Made by a program: the position numbers and the translations under genes. From Prevotellaceae bacterium (GTDB taxonomy: Bacteria > Bacteroidota > Bacteroidia > Bacteroidales > UBA932): DNA of 5,535 nt. The DNA is taken from contig JAITAP010000230.1 of NCBI GenBank assembly GCA_031284065.1, positions 1 to 5,535 of the forward strand, in the 5' to 3' direction. This document shows, piece by piece, positions 1 to 4,824 of the stretch; position 1 is the first letter of the stretch, and each line of letters begins with the position of its first letter. The notes below the pieces were generated by a model, which did no database searches, was not told the DNA's origin, and saw only the letters and a program-made list of their open reading frames with translations.

Positions 1-25
1 TTGCAATTATTTATTGGATTTTTTT

Positions 26-44
26 ATTGCAACGCTATTGCAAT
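26..44. promoter_or_regulatory. Candidate operator of the Fur-family regulator (TTGCAA-N5-TTGCAA)
   Basis: The hexamer TTGCAA, itself a perfect palindrome, occurs at 27-32 and again at 38-43, with starts 11 bp apart (about one helical turn). Together they give the element TTGCAACGCTATTGCAA, flanked on both sides by A/T. A third TTGCAA lies at 1-6. Two-fold symmetric AT-rich boxes just before the gene are the normal binding sites of dimeric Fur/Zur repressors. This one overlaps the -33 part of the predicted promoter, a position suited to repression by blocking RNA polymerase. That it binds the product of the gene at 94-483 is inference; no other TTGCAA pair was seen in the window. Confidence 0.55.
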
Positions 45-67
45 ACCGAATTATTATTATAACTTTG
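38..67 (+). promoter_or_regulatory. Bacteroidota-type promoter of the metal-uptake operon
   Basis: TAACTTTG at 60-67 is an exact match to the Bacteroidota -7 consensus TAnnTTTG. A TTG at 38-40 sits 19 bp upstream and serves as the -33 element. The expected transcription start is roughly 72-75, giving a leader of about 20 nt before the ATG at 94. The -33 element is the first half of the second TTGCAA hexamer, so repressor and polymerase would compete for the same bases. Confidence 0.6.
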
Positions 68-93
68 TGGCGTTAATCAAATATTTTAGGCTT

Positions 94-483
94 ATGAAGA
101 AGCAATGGCGAAACACAAAAACCAAAGAAATGGTGATGGACGTATTCTGTTGCGAGGCGGGGGCGCTTTGCCACGCCGATATTGTGCAGCGGCTGGCGGG
201 AAAGATAGACCGCGTAACCGTGTACCGCATCCTGCAAGGCTTTTTTGACGAGGGCGTATTGCACAAAATATCGGCCGAAAACGGCAGAACCTACTACGCC
301 CTGTGCCGCGACTGCTCCGCCGGGCAGCACGCCGACAACCACGCGCACTTTTACTGCATGGGCTGCAAAACGGTTTCGTGCCTCGAGGAGGTAGCGCAAC
401 TTCCGCAGCTGCCGCAAGGCTACAGCGTGTCGGAGGCTTCGTGGTTCATTTCCGGGTACTGTCCTAACTGTCGCGCGGTGTAG
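94..483 (+). CDS. Fur-superfamily metal-responsive transcriptional regulator (probably Zur-like)
   Basis: This is a 129-residue dimeric metalloregulator of the Fur superfamily, probably a cytoplasmic repressor that binds DNA when loaded with metal. The N-terminal winged helix (about 1-70) includes the recognition-helix signature DRVTVYRIL (39-47), equivalent to the family's STVYR.L motif, followed by EGVL. The C-terminal metal and dimer domain has H79, H83 and H85 in HADNHAH, then C88-x2-C91 and C123-x2-C126, the paired CxxC motifs of the structural zinc site; C71, C74 and C96 are additional. The frame stays open back to base 1, but 1-93 is AT-rich, contains the promoter and encodes nothing Fur-like, so ATG 94 is chosen. 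It ends one base before the TonB receptor start, so the genes are surely co-transcribed. The receptor partner favours zinc (Zur) over iron, but Fur- or PerR-type specificity cannot be excluded from sequence alone. Confidence 0.88.
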   Translation: MKKQWRNTKTKEMVMDVFCCEAGALCHADIVQRLAGKIDRVTVYRILQGFFDEGVLHKISAENGRTYYALCRDCSAGQHADNHAHFYCMGCKTVSCLEEVAQLPQLPQGYSVSEASWFISGYCPNCRAV

Positions 484-484
484 C

Positions 485-2614
485 ATGAGGATTGAGAAGC
501 GACTTTTGTTTTTTACCCTGTGCGTGGGCGTTTCCGCTGCGGCAGGCTTTGCGCAGGAGGCGGACAGCGTGCTGCAAGTTCACAACCTCGACGCGGTGGC
601 GGTGGTGGGCAGCGCGGCGGGGGCGCGAAAAAAGCTGCAAACGCTGGAGCTCCTCCACGCCAAAAAGGACTACGTGCTGGAGAACCGGAGCAGCAGCCTG
701 ATGAACGCGCTGGAGAAGCTGCCGGGCGTTAGCGCGTTTCAGGTGGGGCAGGGGTTTTCCAAGCCCGTTATTCGCGGGCTGGGGTTTAACCGGGTCGTGG
801 TGACCGAAAATGGCATTAGGCAGCAGGGGCAGCAGTGGGGGGCTGAGCATGGCTTGGAGATAGACCAGTATGGCGTTGAGCAGGTAGAAATTATAAAGGG
901 GCCTGCGTCGTTGCAGTATGGCTCGGAAGCTATCGCGGGCGTTATCGCCATCAGCTCGCACGCGTGGCGCGAGCGCGACGGGCTTACCGGCTCGGTGTTG
1001 CTCAACGGCGACAGCAACAACCGGCTGTTTGGCGGGGCGGGCGATATTCACTACCAAAAAAGCAACAAATTCATAGAGGCGCGGGCAAGCTACCGGAATT
1101 TTGAGAGCTACCGTATTCCCGCAGACTCCTTTACCTATCTCGGCTACAAATATCCTGTTCACAACCGGACGCTCAAGAACACGGCGGGGCGCGAAGCCGA
1201 TGCGCTGGTGCAGGCCGGTCTGCGTACCGGCAGCTACGAGGCCTCGTTGCTCGCGAGCAGCGTGCAGGCCAAAACCGGATTTTTTGCCGGCGCAAGCGGG
1301 CTGCCATTCCTCATTAACATGGACGACAACGGCAGGTACAGAGAAGTAAGCCTGCCCTACCACGACGTGAGCCACCTGAAGGCCGTCCTCAACCAGAGCC
1401 TCCACCTCGACGGCCGGAACAGCCTAAGCCTCGACCTGGGCTACCAGTATAACCTCCGTCAGGAGTACTCTGCGCCGCACACGCACGGCTTTGGGGCGCT
1501 GCCGCAGGGAAACCTCGAGCTGGAGATGAGGCTGCAAACCGTCGGGTTGAACGCCGCATGGGAGAATAGAAGCGTAGCGGGCAGCGCATTTCGCGCGGGC
1601 GTGAACGCCGAGTACCAGCACAACCGCGTGGGCGGGTACATGTTTATGCTGCCCGAATTTGAGCAGCTCACGCTTGGGGCGTTTGCCCTCCACCGCCTCC
1701 GCTTTTCCGATGCGCTGGCGGCCACCGTCGGGGTGCGCTACGACGGCGGAAGCACGCACGTGCACCGCTACGAGGGCATTGGGGGCTATTTTTCCGTGCC
1801 GGAGCTGAGAAAGCTGGGCGGCAATGCGAGCTTCATGGCGGGGGTAGCTTACGAGCCGCACCCGGCGTGGAGCGTAAAGGCAAACGTTGGGAAGAGCTTC
1901 CGCCTGCCGAACGTGAACGAGTACGCCTCCAACGGCATTTCGCACCACCTGATGCGCTACGAGCTGGGCGATAGCGCCCTCCACGCCGAAACCTCGTACC
2001 AGACAGACCTGCACGCCGATTTCAAAAAGCGGTGGAGCGAAAGCTTTGTGAGCCGCTTCACGGCGTCGGCGAGCGTGTTTGGCAGCTACTTTCCCGGCTT
2101 CATTTTCCTGAACCCCACCGGCGAGTACTCAACGCTGCCCGAGTCGGGGCAGATTTACCGCTACATGCAGTCGCGGGCAGTCCGCTTTGGCGGAGAAATG
2201 TACGTAGCGGCAGACTTTGCGCAAATCTTCACGGCAACCGTAGCGGCGGAGTACGTACGCGCCGTTGACCGCGAGAGCGGCTTCCCTGTTGCCTTTACGC
2301 CGCCGCTAAGCGCCACCGCAGAGGTGAACATGCGGTGGGAAAAGTTGCTATGCTTTGCCAACAACCGCGTGGCGGTGGCCTGCCGCTACGCCGCCGACCA
2401 GCGCAGCGTGGCGCGTAACGAGTTCCAAACGCCCGGGTACCGCCTGCTCGACGCCTCTATCGACTTGGGAGTACCGTATGCCCGGATTATATTGCAGGTG
2501 CAAAACCTGCTGAACACAAAATACTACAAGCACCTCAGCTTTTACCGTCGGCTCAACCTGCCCGAAGCCGGGCGGAACTTCTTGCTATCTGTACAAATTC
2601 CAATAAATCACTAA
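485..2614 (+). CDS. TonB-dependent outer-membrane receptor, ZnuD-like (probable zinc uptake)
   Basis: This is a 709-residue outer-membrane active transporter, powered by TonB-ExbBD. A signal peptide (1-23, cleavage likely at GFA|Q) precedes a TonB-box-like segment LDAVAVVGS (35-43). The plug domain (about 65-160) shows LPGV, PVIRGLGFNRVVV and VEQVEIIKGPASLQYGSEAIAGVIAI, all hallmarks of the family. The rest is a beta barrel ending in LLSVQIPINH. The barrel motif at about 478-504, NEYASNGISHH...YELGDSALHAETS, resembles the conserved segment of ZnuD and related receptors (NELY..G.HH...YE.GN..L..E.S). His-containing stretches such as PHTHG (331-335) and HVHRY could help bind metal in outer loops. 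No N-terminal carboxypeptidase-like or SusC-type extension is present, so this is a classical small-substrate receptor rather than a SusC glycan importer. The start ATG is one base after the regulator stop, pointing to translational coupling. Zinc as substrate is inferred from family resemblance and neighbours; iron or heme chelates remain possible. Confidence 0.88.
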   Translation: MRIEKRLLFFTLCVGVSAAAGFAQEADSVLQVHNLDAVAVVGSAAGARKKLQTLELLHAKKDYVLENRSSSLMNALEKLPGVSAFQVGQGFSKPVIRGLGFNRVVVTENGIRQQGQQWGAEHGLEIDQYGVEQVEIIKGPASLQYGSEAIAGVIAISSHAWRERDGLTGSVLLNGDSNNRLFGGAGDIHYQKSNKFIEARASYRNFESYRIPADSFTYLGYKYPVHNRTLKNTAGREADALVQAGLRTGSYEASLLASSVQAKTGFFAGASGLPFLINMDDNGRYREVSLPYHDVSHLKAVLNQSLHLDGRNSLSLDLGYQYNLRQEYSAPHTHGFGALPQGNLELEMRLQTVGLNAAWENRSVAGSAFRAGVNAEYQHNRVGGYMFMLPEFEQLTLGAFALHRLRFSDALAATVGVRYDGGSTHVHRYEGIGGYFSVPELRKLGGNASFMAGVAYEPHPAWSVKANVGKSFRLPNVNEYASNGISHHLMRYELGDSALHAETSYQTDLHADFKKRWSESFVSRFTASASVFGSYFPGFIFLNPTGEYSTLPESGQIYRYMQSRAVRFGGEMYVAADFAQIFTATVAAEYVRAVDRESGFPVAFTPPLSATAEVNMRWEKLLCFANNRVAVACRYAADQRSVARNEFQTPGYRLLDASIDLGVPYARIILQVQNLLNTKYYKHLSFYRRLNLPEAGRNFLLSVQIPINH

Positions 2615-2640
2615 ACTTTAATTTTTAAAATCAAAAAACA
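2615..2640 (+). promoter_or_regulatory. A/T-rich translation-initiation spacer between receptor and lipoprotein
   Basis: The 26-base gap is nearly all A and T and ends in aaaaaaca directly before the ATG at 2641; no GGAGG-like site is present. Such A-rich leaders commonly drive initiation in Bacteroidota, where Shine-Dalgarno pairing matters little. No terminator or TAnnTTTG element lies here, so the lipoprotein is read from the upstream operon promoter. Confidence 0.45.
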
Positions 2641-3147
2641 ATGAAAACGCTAACAACAACAAAAGCATTTTTTTACAGCGCAGCCCTGCTGCTGGGAGGG
2701 CTGGCATTTTTTGCCACCGCATGTGACGACGAAGACGCCACAGGCCCCGTGATTACCGTAGAAGAGCCTCTGAACGGCGACAGCGTTCAGGCCGGAGAGG
2801 AGCATGGCTTGCACATGGAATTTGACCTTGAGGATGAGTCGGGGCTTAACACTTACAAGATAGACATCCATAGCGGCGCAGGGCACAGCCACCCGAGCCC
2901 GCTGAAAGTTGAAAGTACAGGATGGAGCTTTCAAAAGGTGTATGAGGATGCGAAGAATTTGAAAAATCACCATGTTCACATTCACAGCGACTCCGTTCCG
3001 GCGGACGCGCGGGGCGACTACCACCTCGGCATTTCGGCTACCGACGTACACGGAAACGAATCGTCGGTTTACATCACCTTTGTAGTTGCAGAGCATGTGT
3101 ACGGCGAGCATGAAGATGAAGATGAGCACGACGACGAAAACGAGTAA
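2641..3147 (+). CDS. His/acid-rich DUF4625-like lipoprotein, accessory to the metal receptor
   Basis: This is a 168-residue predicted lipoprotein. The leader (1-27) has KT-rich n-region, a hydrophobic core and a relaxed lipobox ATA|C with C28 as the lipidated residue. C28 is followed at once by DDED, which resembles the acidic export signal that sends Bacteroidota lipoproteins to the cell surface. The mature part opens with GPVITVEEPLNGDSV and reads as one beta-sandwich domain ending near GNESSVYITFVV, matching the pattern I recall for DUF4625. It has 14 histidines in about 141 mature residues, in three clusters: H77/H82/H84 (HSGAGHSH), HHVHIH (110-115) and a tail from 151 with H152, H157 and H163 among a run of Asp and Glu. 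The likely role is capturing or handing metal to the receptor encoded 26 bases upstream. The metal and the receptor contact are inferred; the family assignment is from memory of its pattern. Confidence 0.82.
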   Translation: MKTLTTTKAFFYSAALLLGGLAFFATACDDEDATGPVITVEEPLNGDSVQAGEEHGLHMEFDLEDESGLNTYKIDIHSGAGHSHPSPLKVESTGWSFQKVYEDAKNLKNHHVHIHSDSVPADARGDYHLGISATDVHGNESSVYITFVVAEHVYGEHEDEDEHDDENE

Positions 3148-3148
3148 A

Positions 3149-3208
3149 TCCTGATTTCACCATAAAAAGACCGTAGGTTTTGGAATTTATACAGATGGAA
3201 ATTCAGGA
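3149..3208 (+). repeat. Imperfect inverted repeat after the lipoprotein stop codon
   Basis: TCCTGATTTC (3149-3158) can pair with GAAATTCAGGA (3198-3208), a 10-bp stem with one bulged A, closing a loop of about 39 bases. An alternative short stem inside it is GAATTT (3183-3188) with AAATTC (3199-3204). The left arm starts one base after the TAA at 3145-3147. It may form a 3' UTR structure that protects the operon mRNA; no U-tract follows, so it is not a standard intrinsic terminator. Confidence 0.3.
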
Positions 3209-3232
3209 CTACTCGTTATCGCTACTGCATGG

Positions 3233-3261
3233 TAACCGCGTGAGGCAACCTCGCGCGGTTA
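3233..3261 (+). terminator. Strong hairpin, candidate operon terminator or structured 3' element
   Basis: TAACCGCGTGAGG (3233-3245) pairs with CCTCGCGCGGTTA (3249-3261) over 13 bp with a single G-U pair and a CAA loop. The stem is GC-rich and is the most stable short structure seen in the gap. It lies 85 bases after the lipoprotein stop, where the operon transcript should end. There is no run of U after it on either strand, so intrinsic termination is uncertain. It could instead be a processing site or a dispersed palindromic repeat. Confidence 0.42.
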
Positions 3262-3354
3262 TGTGTTTCATAACGCAGCCCGTGCCGCCTGCCCGCCGGT
3301 AAGTTTTGCGCCGTAAAGGTAGCAAAAAATGCGGCAAGTTAAATATTTTCTGCT

Positions 3355-3388
3355 TTTGGTGCGCATTAACTAATTTTTTGTACCTTTG
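3355..3388 (+). promoter_or_regulatory. Candidate Bacteroidota-type promoter of gldE
   Basis: TACCTTTG at 3381-3388 matches the -7 consensus TAnnTTTG exactly. A TTTG at 3355-3358 lies 22 bp upstream as a possible -33 element, slightly wider than the usual spacing. The bases between are AT-rich (TAATTTTTTG). Transcription would begin near 3393-3396 and leave a leader of about 85-90 nt before the predicted TTG start at 3481. Confidence 0.5.
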
Positions 3389-3480
3389 CGCGTATCGGTG
3401 CGGCAAAGTGTTGATGTGCTGCTGCTGTTAGGGTTTCTTGCCGCGTCCGGCTTTTGCATGTTTCACTAATTTTTTATACT

Positions 3481-4788
3481 TTGGAAGACGGTGTCTCTCT
3501 ACTGCTTGGCGCAATTACAGTCCGACCGGATTTTTCTCTCCCTTTTGTAGCTGCCTGCTCTGTGCTGCTGGCGGCGCTGCTGGTTTTCTCTGCCCTCATT
3601 TCGGGTGCAGAGGTAGCCTATTTTTCGCTTTCGCACGGCGACGTCAGCGCGCTTCGGGGGCGCTCCGGCAGAGCGTCCAAAGCGGCGGTGAGGCTGCTTG
3701 AGCGCCCCGAGCACCTGCTGGGCTGTGTTTTGGTCGTTGGCAACGTGGTAAATGTAGCCGCTATCGCATTTTCGGCGTTTCTCATACAGCACACGCTGGC
3801 GTTTGCGTCGGAGCTGTTCGGGCTTACGCTCGAGGTGGTCGCCATTTCCTTTGCCCTGCTGCTGTGCGGAGAGGTGCTGCCCAAAATTTATTCCCGCAAG
3901 GGCCTGCTTTCGCTTGCCATTTTCATGGCGCTACCGCTGTATGCGCTTACAACCGTTACGCTACCGCTCAGCTTTTTGATGGCAAAGGCTACGCGAAGCG
4001 TCAACCGGCGAATCAAGTCCGGCCATGTTGGCGAAATATCAATGGACGACTTGTCGGGCGTGATTGACGTTATGCGCACCAATAACGCCGATGACAGGAA
4101 AATTCTAAAGGGTATCGTCAAGCTCGGCAGCACCGACGTGCGCGAAGTTATGACGCCTCGCATTGATGTGGTAGCCGTTGAGATAGGCGCGACCTTTGCC
4201 GAGCTGTGCACGCTAATCGTGAAGTGGGAGTACTCGCGGCTGCCCGTGTACGAGGAAAACCTCGACGACGTAAAGGGCGTGCTCTACATTAAGGACTTGC
4301 TCAAACATTTGGGCGAACCCGATTTTGCATGGCAAACGCTGGTGAGGCCTGCCTACTTTGTGCCGGAGAATAAAAAAATTAACGACCTGCTGGAGGAATT
4401 TCAGGCGCACAAAAACCACCTTGCCGTAGTGGTAGATGAGTATGGCGGCGCGCTGGGTATTGCTACCCTTGAGGACATCCTTGAGGAAATTGTGGGTGAA
4501 ATTTCGGATGAATCGGATACGGAGGAGCTGCCCTACAGGAAGCAGAGCGACGGTACCTACATTTTTGAGGGGAAAACGCTCCTCAACGACTTCTGCAAGC
4601 TAATGAGCCTGCCCGACGGCTACTTTGACGACGTAAAAGGCGACTCGGAAACGCTTGCCGGCGCGCTACTCGAGCTAAAGGGCGATTTCCCCGCCCAAAA
4701 CGAAGAAATTCGCTACAAGCAGGCGGTGTTTACTGCGCTGGCTTTTGACGGACGGCGTATTCAAAAGGTGCGCGTGGCGTTTGAATAA
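3481..4788 (+). CDS. gldE: GldE, gliding-motility-associated CNNM/CBS/CorC-type membrane protein
   Basis: This is a 435-residue inner-membrane protein. An N-terminal DUF21/CNNM membrane domain (about 20-190) has hydrophobic segments near 20-42, 79-102, 107-130 and 140-165, with family motifs SGAEVAYFSLS and GEVLPKIYSRKG. Two CBS domains follow, the first from DVREVMTPRIDVVAVE (about 216-275) and the second (about 285-342) holding VVVDEYGGALGIATLEDILEEIVGEI. A C-terminal CorC/HlyC domain (about 350-432) closes the protein. The whole layout, with the short MEDGVSLLL start, fits GldE of Bacteroidota, known from gliding and type IX secretion; relatives with this architecture include Mg2+/Co2+ efflux proteins, and the exact role of GldE is unclear. 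TTG 3481 is preferred since MEDG... aligns with the usual MDDP-like beginning; an in-frame TTG at 3454 would add nine unlikely residues. No gldD follows, and mutY/ssb, its frequent upstream neighbours, are absent here, so it stands alone. Confidence 0.87.
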   Translation: MEDGVSLLLGAITVRPDFSLPFVAACSVLLAALLVFSALISGAEVAYFSLSHGDVSALRGRSGRASKAAVRLLERPEHLLGCVLVVGNVVNVAAIAFSAFLIQHTLAFASELFGLTLEVVAISFALLLCGEVLPKIYSRKGLLSLAIFMALPLYALTTVTLPLSFLMAKATRSVNRRIKSGHVGEISMDDLSGVIDVMRTNNADDRKILKGIVKLGSTDVREVMTPRIDVVAVEIGATFAELCTLIVKWEYSRLPVYEENLDDVKGVLYIKDLLKHLGEPDFAWQTLVRPAYFVPENKKINDLLEEFQAHKNHLAVVVDEYGGALGIATLEDILEEIVGEISDESDTEELPYRKQSDGTYIFEGKTLLNDFCKLMSLPDGYFDDVKGDSETLAGALLELKGDFPAQNEEIRYKQAVFTALAFDGRRIQKVRVAFE

Positions 4789-4824
4789 TGAATAATGAAT
4801 AATGAATAACGAATAATGAATAAT
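4783..4824 (+). repeat. Six-copy 7-bp tandem repeat (GAATAAT) at the gldE 3' end
   Basis: Six contiguous heptamers run from 4783 to 4824: GAATAAT three times, one variant GAATAAC (4804-4810), then GAATAAT twice. A seventh, degenerate start (GAACAG) follows. The first unit includes the last gldE codon (GAA) and its TAA stop, and the last unit overlaps the ATG at 4823. Since 7 is not a multiple of 3, the array offers ATG and TAA in shifting frames. On the minus strand it reads as repeated IIHYSLF, a spurious peptide I recall from other Bacteroidota annotations, so such heptamer arrays are probably recurrent intergenic elements. Copy number likely varies by slippage. Confidence 0.9.

Larger units (their letters stand above)
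3148..3480. other. Non-coding gap between the metal-uptake operon and gldE
   Basis: I see no convincing gene in this 333-base stretch. It contains an inverted repeat right after the lipoprotein stop, a strong 13-bp hairpin in the middle, and the gldE promoter towards its right end. Around 3313-3330 the minus strand reads CATTTTTTGCTACCTTTA, similar to the plus-strand promoter at 3372-3388, so the segment may be a divergent promoter pair, though the minus copy has no good -33 element. Small open frames on both strands here show no recognisable protein features. No tRNA or known riboswitch fold was recognised. Confidence 0.6.

Noticed and set aside
1..93. N-terminal extension of the Fur-family gene from a TTG at base 1
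   Set aside because: The 31 extra residues are low-complexity products of AT-rich DNA, do not resemble any Fur protein, and would span the promoter and operator. ATG 94 gives a standard N-terminus.
464..1405. Long minus-strand open frame (313 codons) opposite the TonB receptor
   Set aside because: It is antisense to a strongly supported receptor gene and shows no domain or signal; such frames are expected opposite GC-rich codons.
1424..2014. Minus-strand open frame of 196 codons within the receptor
   Set aside because: Shadow of the receptor coding sequence, with Arg/Ala/Val-rich translation and no recognisable motif.
2650..3129. Minus-strand open frame opposite the lipoprotein
   Set aside because: It mirrors the lipoprotein gene, and its Val/Cys-rich translation has no family features.
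3209..3406. Small 65-residue minus-strand frame in the gap
   Set aside because: It begins upstream of the candidate minus-strand promoter, crosses the hairpin and has no protein-like pattern.
3452..3483. Second gldE promoter (TTTG at 3453-3456 with TATACTTTG)
   Set aside because: The -7 spacing is wrong (TA-N3-TTTG), and the transcript would begin after the predicted TTG start of gldE.
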